Numbered from the stretch's first letter, positions 16,085 to 25,178 are shown. The stretch is 46,020 nt of DNA from Nocardia araoensis NBRC 100135 (GCF_000308435.1 NZ_BAFR01000014.1:1-46020), one strand, 5' to 3'. Notes: generated by a model from the letters alone, not told the origin. Translations and numbers: made by a program.

Positions 16085-16380
16085 CGAGGTTGCCTCAAAT
16101 GACGCTCCACCGATTCGACTTTCGATGTGATCGCGTTTGTTGATCCAGGTCGGACATCGCCCTTGAGAACGATGCTGCATCGTGGCGCGACTTCCATTAC
16201 GGCATCTACCGCTTGCTTGATCACCGCCATTACCTCATCCCATTCACCTTCGATGGTTGTGAACAGGGCGTTCGTCTCATTCGGCAATCCGCTGGCGCGT
16301 ATAATACGCACCGCTTCGGCCACTGCGGCACCGACGCTTTCGCCTACTCCAACCGGTGTTACCGAGAAGGCGATGATCAC
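16081..16380 (-). CDS. MTH1187/YkoF-type thiamine-binding protein (UPF0045)
   Basis: A 99-residue protein of the MTH1187 (DUF77, UPF0045) family. It begins [26 protein letters not shown], then [24 protein letters not shown] and [12 protein letters not shown]. The family forms ferredoxin-like tetramers that bind thiamine or related small molecules. The GTG at 16380 shares one base with the TAG of the regulator gene upstream, and AAGGAG inside that gene's end is the ribosome binding site, so the two are translationally linked. Its 3' end touches the XRE remnant. Confidence 0.85.
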   Translation of the reverse strand: MIIAFSVTPVGVGESVGAAVAEAVRIIRASGLPNETNALFTTIEGEWDEVMAVIKQAVDAVMEVAPRCSIVLKGDVRPGSTNAITSKVESVERHLRQPR

Positions 16381-17759
16381 TATGACTCCTTTGTTAGAAT
16401 ATCTAAAATGCCCCGCCGTAATTCGGGCACGCCTGATGCATTCCTGATGCGGTCTTCGCCCGTCACCTGATAGATCTTTGCCAGCTCGTTCAGCACTCGC
16501 GCCGACGTTGTGCCCAAAGCGCCTTGGACGGCTGTGGTTCCCAGGGCGACCCCCTCGTCCAAGTCTCCGTGTCGGAGCTGCAGCGCAGCAAGGCGCGCGG
16601 TGTTCAATTGCCGCGAGCGAGCGTGGTCGTCCGACAGCTTCAACGCGGCGTGGAGACGTTCAACCGTGTTGGCTATCCGGATGTTTCGCTGATATGCGAG
16701 CTCGAATAATCCATGTGTGGCGTCACTATTCATCAGTTGCTCGTTGTAATAGCCTTTGAAGCCTTCGTACTCCGTATCGGGGTGTTCTTGCCCGGCGGCC
16801 TCCGCAAAGAGCTGCTCGGCTTGGCGTACAGCTCGAATGCATTCGATATCGTTGCCTAGCTTGCCGAAGGCGCGGGCCTGCACTGCGGCAATATCTGCGC
16901 GGCGCAGCAGCGAAATACGATCGGACCGCACCGAGGCAAGGCCGAGCATGGTGAGTGCATCGTCGGCATTGCCGAGGAATACTGCCTGACGCGCCATGCA
17001 GGTCAGGATTGCGGCGCGTAGCCACCATTCACCAGCCTGTTCCGCGCATTGCCAACCCATATGAAAGTGAGCTCTGGCCGGATCGTGCTGCCCGCGATCG
17101 AAATAGGCCCATCCGACGACCCTGAAGAACGTTCCGACCGCCGATTGCATCGCGGTGCGAACGTGTGATGGCATGTCGGCGCGGAGGAATAAGACTGCTG
17201 TCCGTAGTTGGGTGGTCATGGCGTCACCCACCCGCAGTCCCGCATCGTCCGCTGCACGGAACAGTCCCGCCCACGCCCGAACCTGGTCGACGTGATCCAT
17301 CCCCACCTTGGCCGGGGCGGATGGCTCCATAGGAGCGCTGGCCACCGTAATGAGATCGTTCGCAAGGGTAGCGGCGGGGAGAGCCAACAATCCGCGTAGG
17401 AATTCATTGCGGTTCACGTCGTCCTCAGCTTCCGCGTCAGGTATGCGAAGATCGCTACTGCCTTCGGCCGCGATGATAGGACGATCTTCCGGACCTTCGC
17501 TGGGTGCAATCGGCCGCACCGAAACAGCCAGTTCGGCCTGGAACCGTGCCGACTGGTCATCGTCCAGTCGCTTCAGCATGATGTCCATGGCAGCGGCGAA
17601 GTCACCAGACAGAGTGATCGTCTCGCCACGTCTTTCCCACTTGCTTACAACCGCTTCGGAGAAACCAGTCATCTCGGCGAACCGAGACTGACTGACTCGC
17701 AGAGCTACCCGGCGCAACGCTCGGACTTCCAAGCCGGTCCAACGGGTCACCACGAACAT
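16380..17759 (-). CDS. XRE-family transcriptional regulator with TPR-like C-terminal domain
   Basis: A 459-residue protein. The N-terminal helix-turn-helix (about 8-45: [36 protein letters not shown]) is followed by a linker and a long helical region with tetratricopeptide-like repeats (for example [36 protein letters not shown]). This architecture is common in actinobacterial signal-sensing regulators. AGGGGC precedes the ATG at 17759; a GTG at 17819 gives a longer form without a good site. It overlaps the thiamine-binding protein gene by one base, suggesting that this small ligand-binding protein is its target or its co-sensor (inference). Confidence 0.83.
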   Translation of the reverse strand: MFVVTRWTGLEVRALRRVALRVSQSRFAEMTGFSEAVVSKWERRGETITLSGDFAAAMDIMLKRLDDDQSARFQAELAVSVRPIAPSEGPEDRPIIAAEGSSDLRIPDAEAEDDVNRNEFLRGLLALPAATLANDLITVASAPMEPSAPAKVGMDHVDQVRAWAGLFRAADDAGLRVGDAMTTQLRTAVLFLRADMPSHVRTAMQSAVGTFFRVVGWAYFDRGQHDPARAHFHMGWQCAEQAGEWWLRAAILTCMARQAVFLGNADDALTMLGLASVRSDRISLLRRADIAAVQARAFGKLGNDIECIRAVRQAEQLFAEAAGQEHPDTEYEGFKGYYNEQLMNSDATHGLFELAYQRNIRIANTVERLHAALKLSDDHARSRQLNTARLAALQLRHGDLDEGVALGTTAVQGALGTTSARVLNELAKIYQVTGEDRIRNASGVPELRRGILDILTKES

Positions 17760-17948
17760 CGCGTACGCCCCTCCGTGTCTGTTGTTCGCGTATAGGAAGC
17801 GTAAGCGCTCCGTATGCACCGTGTGACTGCAACAACGTCAAGGGTGACGCCACGCTGATGACCAGCCCCGCCGCCGGGTTGATGCGGTGCCTACATCGAC
17901 TCCCCGGCGTCGGGTGCTCACCAGCAAAAGCCGACAGACAGGGGTGAA

Positions 17949-18296
17949 GTGGTGGGGTTCAACTGGTGGAGGGAAGCCGAACCGGACGAGACATCGCCGC
18001 AGGCGATCATCGATCGCGTACAGGCCGAGTGGCGAGCCGAACGGCGACATGACCGTATCCGCGCCGCCCAGGCCGCCGAATCCGCCGACATGGGCCTATG
18101 GCCGACAGGCTGGCCGCATGAGGCACCAGAGCACCCGCTGAGCGTGCCCGAAGCGCACGCAACGATGCAGCGCCATCGCGGATGCCGCGCCGATGGCTGC
18201 CCCCGGAAGGCAGCCGCACGGCAAACCTTGATCGACGCCGGACGGATGGTGCCGGATACCGCGCGTCTGTATCCGGACTCGCCACGCATGCACTGA
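17949..18296 (+). CDS. Hypothetical protein (115 aa)
   Basis: A soluble, charged protein of 115 residues starting VGFNWWREAEPDETSPQAIIDRVQAEWRAERRHDR and ending in a segment with paired cysteines (HRGCRADGCPRKAAARQTLIDAG), which could bind a metal but is too short to claim a zinc finger. The GTG start follows ACAGGGG. No family recognised. It stands alone, diverging from the XRE/TPR regulator. Confidence 0.55.
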   Translation: MVGFNWWREAEPDETSPQAIIDRVQAEWRAERRHDRIRAAQAAESADMGLWPTGWPHEAPEHPLSVPEAHATMQRHRGCRADGCPRKAAARQTLIDAGRMVPDTARLYPDSPRMH

Positions 18297-18567
18297 GCAG
18301 CGCTTTGAGCATCTCGCACGCAGTTCGCGTCCTCCGACGCTCACCGGTCGGCGTGCGGGAGGGGCCACCGCCCCCCACAGCGTCAACTTCGGTCGGGGCG
18401 CAGAGATGCACCTCGACGTGGATCACACCGGCGATCACAGCGCACGGCACCGGGACCGTTGGAGTAGCCGCAGTTCAGGCTCCCCCACGCAAGCAGGGTT
18501 ATCGGGTCTGCAACGACGAAACCCCCGGACCTTCTCGGTCCGGGGGTTTCGTGGTTCGCGAGTCGGG
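18297..18567. other. Gap between converging genes, with one terminator hairpin
   Basis: Apart from the hairpin at 18517-18551, this spacer shows no gene, RNA or repeat that I can support. Confidence 0.4.
18517..18551. terminator. Terminator-type hairpin
   Basis: CGAAACCCCCGGACC pairs with GGTCCGGGGGTTTCG around a short loop at about 18532-18536. It lies 17 nt before the stop of the leftward 18568-19029 gene and can serve converging transcripts. Confidence 0.8.
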
Positions 18568-19029
18568 TTAGCGGGCCGACAGCGCGTTATGTTCCTGCCG
18601 CATGTCGCCACTGGCGACGGCGACGAGACGCTCCTGGTCATCGAGCGGCATCGCGAAAAATCGCATTCCGTAGTGTGGTTCGCCGAGCTCAGCGGCATCG
18701 ATTTCGATGGACCGCCGCGTCGTCTCGACCACGATGCCCGGCCGATCCTGCGCCACCCGGACGGCAACGATTTCAGGGAAACCGTCACGACCGCCGATGC
18801 AGTACCGCAGTTGCTCGCCGGGCTCGCGAACACCACCGATGCCGCCGGAATCCAGGCGGCCCTCGCCGTTCGCGACTTCCACGAAGGTCGCCAGGAAATC
18901 TGCATCCTCCGGCCAGCCCATGAGATCGGCTTCCGGTGGCCGTCGTGCGTCGCACCAGACGCGCCATGTGAATTCACCGCGGGAACCAACCGGCGTGACC
19001 GGCTCCCAACCTTGATCGCGGAGGGTCAT
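18568..19029 (-). CDS. Hypothetical protein (153 aa)
   Basis: A 153-residue soluble protein (TWRVWCDARRPPEADLMGWPEDADF..., RQEHNALSAR at the end) with mixed alpha/beta composition and no family I recognise. Its ATG overlaps the stop of the secreted-protein gene upstream (ATGA), so they form a two-gene operon. The codon pattern is typical coding for this genome. Confidence 0.65.
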   Translation of the reverse strand: MTLRDQGWEPVTPVGSRGEFTWRVWCDARRPPEADLMGWPEDADFLATFVEVANGEGRLDSGGIGGVREPGEQLRYCIGGRDGFPEIVAVRVAQDRPGIVVETTRRSIEIDAAELGEPHYGMRFFAMPLDDQERLVAVASGDMRQEHNALSAR

Positions 19030-19418
19030 TTATGGATTGTCACACACGGGTAGCCGGAGATCGAGACCCGTCCGGTGGGGTCCCACCAGCCAGCACAGAT
19101 TCGCGTGCCATCGAGGAATCCTCCGGTCGGGCCGTAGCTGTCACGGTAGACACCGGAGCCTTTCGCCCCCGGCTGGGTTACTTCGGAGTTGATTCTTTTG
19201 GCTTTACCGTCCGGGCTCACCACGATGTAGTACGCCTGCACTTGGCCTTCACCTCCGGGGCTGGCGTAGGTGGTGACGGTCTTGCCGACAACCAGACCCT
19301 CGCCGATCACTGTGAGGCTGACCGGGCCGTCTTGTTTCTCCGCGCTGGCGTGGGCCGGGGCGGCGCCGACAGCGAGTGCGGCAAACGCGGCGGCGACAGC
19401 GAGGGTTGTAGTGTGCAC
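19026..19418 (-). CDS. Small secreted protein with signal peptide
   Basis: A 130-residue protein. An N-terminal Sec signal is visible (TTTLAVAAAFAALAVGAAPAHA, cleavage probably after AHA at about residue 24). The mature part is a beta-rich domain with GEGQVQAYYIVVSPDG and two cysteines (ICAGWW...YPCVTIH) able to form a disulfide outside the cell. I chose the GTG at 19418 because AGGGGGA precedes it and the signal peptide starts there; the frame is open to 19460. Function unknown. Confidence 0.7.
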   Translation of the reverse strand: MHTTTLAVAAAFAALAVGAAPAHASAEKQDGPVSLTVIGEGLVVGKTVTTYASPGGEGQVQAYYIVVSPDGKAKRINSEVTQPGAKGSGVYRDSYGPTGGFLDGTRICAGWWDPTGRVSISGYPCVTIHK

Positions 19419-19769
19419 GATTCCCCCTGTGCGGTAATAGGTTTGGTCTTGCATCCCCATGGCAATGGTCCCTGATCGGATGCGTCAGCGCGAGTGGTTA
19501 TGTCCATGTGGCGGTGAGCTGGTTGTATGGGGCCGCTGCCGGGCGCGAGCGCTCCCGTGCCCTTGGCGGCGAGGTAGACCAGATGTTCCCGCGCGACGAC
19601 GCCAGGCATGATCAGCCGCAGCGCGTGCACGGCATTGTGCGTTACAGCCTCACTGTGTCGTTCGCTGGCCGCTTGTTTGCGGCGGGCGCTGGCTTGTCAC
19701 CGGGGGAATGGCAAGTGTTGGGGGGACCGAAGCTTCCTATGCCACGGAGGGCGCATTCGCGCGTTCGGG
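19419..19769. other. Gene-poor spacer between secreted protein and sigma factor genes
   Basis: About 350 bp. Short open frames on both strands have no convincing start or composition. It must hold the promoter of the secreted-protein operon and the 3' end signals of the sigma factor gene, but I see no clear hairpin or box. Confidence 0.4.
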
Positions 19770-20768
19770 TCAGACGCTTTCGCGCAGTTCAGGCGCGAGG
19801 CCGAACAGCGGGAACAACTTCTCGGTGTCGAGGAAGAAGTTCAGTCCGGCGATGGTGTCGCCGTCGAGTTCCAGCACCGTGATCGACCACGGGACCCACA
19901 CGCCCGGCTCGCCGCTCGGCTTGTAGTGGCCGAAGGCGGGCAGGCCGTTCGCGCCTTCCAGCCGGACCAGTCGCGAATCGCGGCAGGCGCTTCCGTGGCC
20001 GAGCATGAACGCGGCCACGTTCTCCGGACCGGAGATCCACAGCTCGATCGGCGGCATGGACAGGGCCACATCCGCTTTCAGCAGAGTGGTGAGCGTGTCC
20101 ATGTCGTAGGCCTCGAACGCCTTGACGAAATTGTCCACGAGTACGCGCTGGTCCTCGTCGGTCTCGTCGTAGGTGTCGGTGGCCGCGGGCTGGACCTTGG
20201 ACATGGTGGCGCGCGCTCGTTGCAGTGCGCTGTTGACCGACGCGGGCGACATGGTGAGCGCCTCGGCGGTCTCGTTGGCGGAGAAACGCAGCACCTCGCG
20301 CATGATCAGGATCGCGCGCTGGGTGGCGGGCAAGTGCTGGCAGGCGGCGACGAAGGCCAGGCGCAGCGTGTCCTTGGCGCTGGCGTGGTCGGCCGGATCG
20401 GCGCCGAAGGCGAGCGCGTTCGGGATCGGCTCGATCCAGACGTAATCCGGCTGCGGCGCGGGCAACGGCGAATCCGGCCGCGACGGGCCGGACAGGTCCA
20501 TCGGCCGGGCGCGGCGCTGCGGACCGTCGAGCATGTCCAGGCAGACATTGGTGGTGATCTTGTACAGCCAGGAGCGGAGACTGGCGCGACCCTCGAAGGA
20601 GTCGTAGGACTTCCACGCCCGGGTCAGGGTCTCCTGTACCGCGTCCTCCGCTTCGAAGGACGAGCCGAGCATGCGGTAGGCGTACGCGCACAGCTCCCTG
20701 CGATGGGTCTCGAACGCGGCGAGCAGTTCGGGAGCGAGGCCGGCGGGGGCGCCTGGCGAGTCGTTCAT
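19770..20768 (-). CDS. sigG: ECF sigma factor with SnoaL-like C-terminus, SigG-like
   Basis: A 332-residue extracytoplasmic-function sigma factor. Region 2 spans about 15-85 (RRELCAYAYRMLGSSFEAEDAVQETLTRAWKS, RSWLYKITTNVCLDML). Region 4 spans about 130-185 (LPATQRAILIMREVLRFSANETAEALTMSPASVNSALQRAR). A C-terminal SnoaL/NTF2-like domain spans about 205-320. In this subclass the extra domain replaces a separate anti-sigma factor. Size and layout fit SigG (Rv0182c) better than SigJ. The ATG at 20768 is preferred over an upstream one at 20798. It diverges from a VOC-family gene, a plausible target. There is no KstR-type site nearby. Confidence 0.82.
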   Translation of the reverse strand: MNDSPGAPAGLAPELLAAFETHRRELCAYAYRMLGSSFEAEDAVQETLTRAWKSYDSFEGRASLRSWLYKITTNVCLDMLDGPQRRARPMDLSGPSRPDSPLPAPQPDYVWIEPIPNALAFGADPADHASAKDTLRLAFVAACQHLPATQRAILIMREVLRFSANETAEALTMSPASVNSALQRARATMSKVQPAATDTYDETDEDQRVLVDNFVKAFEAYDMDTLTTLLKADVALSMPPIELWISGPENVAAFMLGHGSACRDSRLVRLEGANGLPAFGHYKPSGEPGVWVPWSITVLELDGDTIAGLNFFLDTEKLFPLFGLAPELRESV

Positions 20769-20951
20769 GGGTGTCACCCTGCCACAGGCCACCGACACGA
20801 AACAGGCCCGCGAACTCGAGAGCGGCGCCGATCAAGATCATTAAACCTGTATGGGCTGTGGAACCTGTCACGGTCGCCGCGGCGATGAGTTCATCATTCG
20901 CGGCCCGTCCTAACCAGTGACACGAACGGACATGCTCGAGAGGAAGAGGCC

Positions 20952-21371
20952 ATGAGCAGCAAGATGATCTTCGTCAATCTCCCGGTCGCGGATCTGCACC
21001 GGTCGATGGCGTTCTACGAGGCGCTGGGCTGGAAGGTCAACCAGGAGTTCACCGACGACAACGCCGCCTGCATCGTGGTGGACGACAACATCTGCCTGAT
21101 GCTGCTCACCAGGGATTTCTTCACCACGTTCAGCAAGCGCCCGGTGGCGGACACGAAGGCGGCGATCAACGCCGCGTACGCGCTCGCGCTGGGCAGCGCC
21201 GAGGAGGTCGACAGCCTGACCGAGGCCGCGCTGGCCGCGGGCGCGACCGAAGAGGTGAACGAGGACAAGCGGGCGCAGGAGGCGCAGGTGGGCATGCACG
21301 GCCGCACCTTCATCGACCCGGATGGTCACCAGTGGGAGCCGTTCTGGATGGATTACCCGGGCGCGAACTGA
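20952..21371 (+). CDS. VOC (glyoxalase/bleomycin-resistance) family protein
   Basis: A 139-residue vicinal-oxygen-chelate protein with two beta-alpha-beta-beta-beta units: MIFVNLPVADLHRSMAFYEALGWKVN, CIVVDDNICLMLLTRDFF and HGRTFIDPDGHQWEPFWMD. Some VOC metal-ligand positions are recognisable (His and Glu in HQWEPF), but this lineage is often non-catalytic, so activity is open. AGAGGAAGAGG precedes the ATG. It diverges from the SigG-like gene, and the 180-bp gap probably contains the promoter that sigma factor recognises (inference). Confidence 0.87.
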   Translation: MSSKMIFVNLPVADLHRSMAFYEALGWKVNQEFTDDNAACIVVDDNICLMLLTRDFFTTFSKRPVADTKAAINAAYALALGSAEEVDSLTEAALAAGATEEVNEDKRAQEAQVGMHGRTFIDPDGHQWEPFWMDYPGAN

Positions 21372-21385
21372 GCTCGGCGAGGGGT

Positions 21386-21413
21386 CGCCCCCGATGCCTG
21401 CGCATCGGGGGCG
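21386..21413. terminator. Terminator between VOC gene and echA19
   Basis: CGCCCCCGATGC (21386-21397) and GCATCGGGGGCG (21402-21413) form a perfect 12-bp stem with a CTGC loop. It lies between two converging genes. Confidence 0.85.
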
Positions 21414-21431
21414 TTGGGCTCGGGTGGAAAC

Positions 21432-22214
21432 TCAGTTTCCAGTGAAAGAGGGCTTGCGCTTCTCCGCGAACGCGCGCGGCCCTTCCTTGGCATCGGCCGA
21501 GCGGAATACCGACATGCCGAGCTTGGCGTCGATCTGGAAGGCGTCCTCTTCCGGCATGGCCTCCGTCTCGCGGATGGTGCGCAGGATCGCCTGCACCGCG
21601 AGCGGGCCGTTGGCGGCGATCTGCGCTGCGATCTCCAGCGCTTTGTCCAGCGCCGTTCCGTCCGGCACCACGTGCCCGATCAGGCCGATCTCCTTGGCCT
21701 CGGCGGCGGTGAGGTGCCGTCCGGTGAGCAGGATTTCGGCGGCGACGGTGTAGGGGATCTGGCGGACCAGCCGCACCGCCGAGCCGCCCAGCGGGAACAG
21801 GCCCCAGCGCGCTTCGGAGACGCCGAATTTCGCGCTCTCCCCGGCCACGCGGATGTCGGTGCCCTGGAGGATCTCGGTGCCGCCCGCGATGGCGGGGCCC
21901 TCGACCGCCGCGATCAGCGGCTTGGTCAGCCTGCGGCCTTTGAGTAGCGCCTCCAGCTTGGCCGGATTCCAGCCGCCGCCGTCGATGGTGTCGCCGGGGT
22001 GCTCGGAGGTCATGCCCTTGAGATCGGCGCCCGCGCAGAACGCGCCGCCCGCGCCGGTCAGGATCGCGACCCGGATGTCCGGATCGTCGTCCACCTGGTT
22101 CCAGGCGTCTTTCATGATCGCCATCATTTCGCCCGACAGCGCATTGCGCGCCTCGGGCCGGTTCATGGTGACGATGAGGACGTGGTCGCGCTTCTCGACG
22201 AGGCAGTGCGGCAT
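21432..22214 (-). CDS. echA19: EchA19, steroid enoyl-CoA hydratase
   Basis: A 260-residue crotonase matching EchA19 (Rv3516), which hydrates cholesterol side-chain enoyl-CoAs. Visible marks are [14 protein letters not shown], the oxyanion-hole [14 protein letters not shown], the second loop [19 protein letters not shown], and [20 protein letters not shown] containing the catalytic glutamate region. The C-terminus, [15 protein letters not shown], is typical of the family. The ATG at 22214 is followed by the expected N-terminal strand. It diverges from fadD19 across a 54-bp gap with a KstR-type site, so the two genes are co-repressed. Confidence 0.94.
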   Translation of the reverse strand: MPHCLVEKRDHVLIVTMNRPEARNALSGEMMAIMKDAWNQVDDDPDIRVAILTGAGGAFCAGADLKGMTSEHPGDTIDGGGWNPAKLEALLKGRRLTKPLIAAVEGPAIAGGTEILQGTDIRVAGESAKFGVSEARWGLFPLGGSAVRLVRQIPYTVAAEILLTGRHLTAAEAKEIGLIGHVVPDGTALDKALEIAAQIAANGPLAVQAILRTIRETEAMPEEDAFQIDAKLGMSVFRSADAKEGPRAFAEKRKPSFTGN

Positions 22215-22249
22215 CGCTGATTCTCCTGACTTCGAGCCTTGTCAGAAAC

Positions 22250-22263
22250 AGTAACACGTTCTA
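22250..22263. promoter_or_regulatory. KstR-type operator between echA19 and fadD19 (one mismatch)
   Basis: AGTAACACGTTCTA fits TnnAACnnGTTnnA except for the first base. Its final TA starts a TATTTT hexamer (22262-22267), which lies 7 nt before a GTG at 22275. Confidence 0.75.
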
Positions 22264-22268
22264 TTTTT

Positions 22269-23924
22269 ATGGTTGTGAGCTACAACATAGCGGACCTTGT
22301 CGAACATGCCATCGACCTGATGCCCGACCGCGTCGCGCTGGCCGACGACGGCCGCGAGGTCACCTACGCCCAGTTGGAGGAGCGGGCCAACAAACTCGCT
22401 CACTACCTGCAAGAACAGGGAGTCCAGCCGGGCGACAAGGTGGGGATCTACTCACGCAACACGATCGAGGCCGTCGAGGCCATGGTCGCGATCTTCAAGG
22501 CGCGGGCCGTGATGATCAACGTGAACTTCCGTTATGTCGAGAACGAGTTGCAGTACATCTTCGACAACTCGGACATGGTCGCGCTGATCCACGAGCGGCG
22601 CTACAGCGACCGGGTCGCCGCCGTTCGTCCGAAAACCCCGCAGCTGCGCACCGTCATCGTCGTGGACGACGATACGACCGGCACGATCGCCACCGCAGCG
22701 GATTCGGTGGAATACGAGGCGGTGATCGCGCAGTCCTCGGGCGAACGCGACTTCGGCGAACGCTCCCCGGACGACCTGTACATGGTCTACACCGGCGGCA
22801 CCACCGGCATGCCCAAGGGCGTGATGTGGCGCCAGGAGGACGTGTGGCGCGTGCTCGGCGCAGGCATCAACTTCATCACCGGCGAATATGTCCAGGACGA
22901 GTGGGAACTGGCCAAGGTGGGCGCGGGCAGCCCGCCGATGGTGCGGTTCCCGATCCCGCCGATGATCCACGGCGGGGCGCAGTGGGCCACGTTCCACAGC
23001 CTGTTCGGCGGCGGCAAAGCGGTGATGCTTCCCGAGTTCTCCGGGCACGGCGTGTGGCAGGCCATCGACAAGCACAAGATCAACCTGATCTTCATCACCG
23101 GTGACGCGATGGCGCGCCCGATGCTCGACGCGCTGATCGAGGGCAACCCGGAAACCGGACAGCCCTACGATCTTTCGAGTCTGTACGTGATGGCCAGCAG
23201 CGCGGCGCTGTTCTCGCCCGCACTCAAGGACCAGTTCCTGGAACTGCTGCCCAACCGGATGATCTCCGACTCGATCGGCTCCTCGGAGACCGGTTTCGGC
23301 GGCATCGCCATCGTCGCCAAGGGCGCGACGCACACCGGAGGGCCGCGCGTGAAGATCGACGCCTCCACCGATGTGCTCGACGAAGAAGGCAATCCGGTGC
23401 AGCCCGGCTCCGGCGTGGTCGGCATCCTGGCCAGGCGCGGGCACATCCCGCTCGGCTACTACAAGGACGAGGCGAAGACCGCGGCGACTTTCAAGGAGTT
23501 CAACGGCATTCGCTACGCCATCCCCGGCGACTTCGCTCGCGTCGAGGAGGACGGCACGGTCACCATGCTCGGCCGCGGCTCGGTCAGCATCAACAGCGGT
23601 GGCGAGAAGATCTACCCCGAGGAGGTCGAGGGCGCGCTCAAGACGCACCCGGAGATCTTCGACGCGCTCGTGGTCGGCATCGACGACGAGCGCTGGGGTC
23701 AGCGGGTGGTCGCGGTGGTGCAATGCCGCGGCGAGTCCCGCCCCACCCTCGAGGAGCTGCGCCCCATGCTCACCCAGGAGATCGCGCCGTACAAACTGCC
23801 CCGCAGCTTGTGGTTCGTCGACGAGATCAAGCGCTCCCCGGCGGGCAAACCCGACTACCGCTGGGCCAAGGAACAGACCCGGTCCCGTCCCGCCGACGAC
23901 AACGCGGTGGCGAGCGCGAAGTAG
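22269..23924 (+). CDS. fadD19: FadD19, steroid-CoA ligase
   Basis: A 551-residue AMP-forming ligase matching FadD19 (Rv3515c), which converts the C26/C27 steroid acid made by Cyp125 to its CoA thioester. Motifs are YTGGTTGMPKGVMW (P-loop), DSIGSSETGFGG (A5), LGRGSVSINSGGEKIYPEEVE (hinge) and SPAGKPDYRWAKEQT with the catalytic lysine. From the ATG at 22269 the N-terminus (VVSYNIADLVEHAID) lines up in length with the mycobacterial protein. A GTG two codons later, at 22275, lies exactly 7 nt after a -10-like TATTTT and would be the start of a leaderless transcript. The frame is also open from 22239. Expression is under the KstR-type site just upstream. Confidence 0.95.
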   Translation: MVVSYNIADLVEHAIDLMPDRVALADDGREVTYAQLEERANKLAHYLQEQGVQPGDKVGIYSRNTIEAVEAMVAIFKARAVMINVNFRYVENELQYIFDNSDMVALIHERRYSDRVAAVRPKTPQLRTVIVVDDDTTGTIATAADSVEYEAVIAQSSGERDFGERSPDDLYMVYTGGTTGMPKGVMWRQEDVWRVLGAGINFITGEYVQDEWELAKVGAGSPPMVRFPIPPMIHGGAQWATFHSLFGGGKAVMLPEFSGHGVWQAIDKHKINLIFITGDAMARPMLDALIEGNPETGQPYDLSSLYVMASSAALFSPALKDQFLELLPNRMISDSIGSSETGFGGIAIVAKGATHTGGPRVKIDASTDVLDEEGNPVQPGSGVVGILARRGHIPLGYYKDEAKTAATFKEFNGIRYAIPGDFARVEEDGTVTMLGRGSVSINSGGEKIYPEEVEGALKTHPEIFDALVVGIDDERWGQRVVAVVQCRGESRPTLEELRPMLTQEIAPYKLPRSLWFVDEIKRSPAGKPDYRWAKEQTRSRPADDNAVASAK

Positions 23925-23928
23925 CGGT

Positions 23929-23979
23929 GCACAACGTGGTCGGCCACCGTCCTCTCGACGGTGGCCGACCACGTTGTGC
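23929..23979. terminator. Very long terminator hairpin between fadD19 and the monooxygenase
   Basis: A perfect stem of about 23 bp (arms 23929-23951 and 23957-23979, core GGCCACCGTC/GACGGTGGCC) with a five-base loop, between the ends of two converging genes. Confidence 0.88.
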
Positions 23980-23990
23980 TCTTTGCCGAG

Positions 23991-25178
23991 TCAGCGATTG
24001 GCCAGTTCGGCCAGTTGGTAGGCGAGGCGGTGGCGGAAGGCGGGGATGCGGGCCAGGGTGGTGAGGGTCAGGTTGCGCAGGGTGCGGGCGGGGCGTGCGC
24101 GCAGGGTCGCCATCTTGGTCATGCGGTCGGTGAACGAGACGACGCCGAGGGCGACGGGGCGGCGGGTGGTTTCGTAGTCGTTCAGGAGAGTGTCCGGCTC
24201 GCCCGCGAGCACGCGGGCCAGGAGCGGGCCGAGGGTGGCTGCGTCCTGGATGCCGGTGTTCATGCCCTGGCCTCCCGCCGGGCTGTGCACGTGGGCGGCG
24301 TCGCCCGCGAGCAGGATGCGGCCGCTGCGGTAGTGGTCGGCGACGCGGTGGTGCACGCGGAAGCGCGAGCTCCACAGCACTTCGTGCACGCGCACCGTGC
24401 CGCCGGGGCCGCGGGCGTCCAGAAGCTTCTGGATGTCCTCCGCGGTCGAGTGCTCGGGCGCCGTTTCCAGGGTGGCGACCACGCGGAAGCGATTCGGTTC
24501 CTTCTCATCGGGCAGCGGCGCGACCACCATGACGCCTTCCGGTGAAAGGTGCAGGGCCACTTCGTCGCGCGCGATCGGCCAGTCCATCCGCACGTCGGCG
24601 AGGACGAAGGATTCCGGGTAGGTGGCGCCGGTGAATCCGATGCCGGCCTGCTCGCGGACGATGCTGTGCATGCCGTCGGTTCCGATGACGTAGTCCGCGC
24701 GAATGCTGCCCGGCGCGCCCGCCTCGTCGGTGTATTCGACCGTGACGCCGTCGTTCTCCTCGGCCACCCGGGTGACCTGGTACGGGCGCTGCACCTCCCC
24801 GCCCGCTTGCCGCAGTCGCTTCAGCAGTACCGCCTCGGTGGTGTCCTGCGGAGTCATCAAGGTGTAGGGGTAGCGGGTCGGCAGCCCGTCGAACCCGATG
24901 GTCGCCAGCGTGCGCCCGCCGTCGTGGACGGTGAAGCGCGCGACGATGTCGCCGGTCGCGACCAGTTCGTCCGCGATGCCGAGCTGCTCGAGCACTTCCA
25001 GCGTCCTGGCGTGCACGACCGCGGCGCGCGAGGTGTTCGCGCCTTCGCTCAGCCGGTCCAGCAGGAGGAAATCCACCCCCGCGTCGGCCAGGGTGATGGC
25101 GGCGGTGAGTCCGGCGGGACCCGCGCCGACGATCACGACGGAGGTGGTGGCGGGCAGTGGGTTCGGGGTGGCGTTCAT
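23991..25178 (-). CDS. FAD-dependent aromatic/phenolic-type monooxygenase
   Basis: A 395-residue class A flavoprotein monooxygenase of the PheA/TfdB/RdmE group. The Rossmann loop is VVIVGAGPAGLTAA (about 14-27). The second FAD motif is ILLAGDAAHVHSPAGGQGMNTGIQDA (about 287-312). The middle holds IGTDGMHSIVREQAGIGF, with the NADPH/FAD-contacting GTDG. TGAGGAG precedes the ATG. It diverges from a TetR gene over a 101-bp gap with two operator-like arms, so its inducer is probably its aromatic or polyketide-like substrate. It has no KstR-type site and is not part of the mycobacterial sterol locus, which suggests a later insertion. Confidence 0.88.
   Translation of the reverse strand: MNATPNPLPATTSVVIVGAGPAGLTAAITLADAGVDFLLLDRLSEGANTSRAAVVHARTLEVLEQLGIADELVATGDIVARFTVHDGGRTLATIGFDGLPTRYPYTLMTPQDTTEAVLLKRLRQAGGEVQRPYQVTRVAEENDGVTVEYTDEAGAPGSIRADYVIGTDGMHSIVREQAGIGFTGATYPESFVLADVRMDWPIARDEVALHLSPEGVMVVAPLPDEKEPNRFRVVATLETAPEHSTAEDIQKLLDARGPGGTVRVHEVLWSSRFRVHHRVADHYRSGRILLAGDAAHVHSPAGGQGMNTGIQDAATLGPLLARVLAGEPDTLLNDYETTRRPVALGVVSFTDRMTKMATLRARPARTLRNLTLTTLARIPAFRHRLAYQLAELANR

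Noticed and set aside
18400..18560. Possible tRNA or small RNA before the 18517 hairpin
   Set aside because: I could not fold a cloverleaf with conserved D- and T-arm bases. Only the terminator-type hairpin is solid.
19508..19882. ORF between the secreted protein and sigma factor genes
   Set aside because: It overlaps the 3' end of the sigma factor gene on the other strand, and its product has no protein-like pattern after the first residues.
22239..22268. Longer N-terminus for FadD19 from an upstream start at 22239
   Set aside because: It would place the start codon upstream of the KstR palindrome and add residues not expected in the family.
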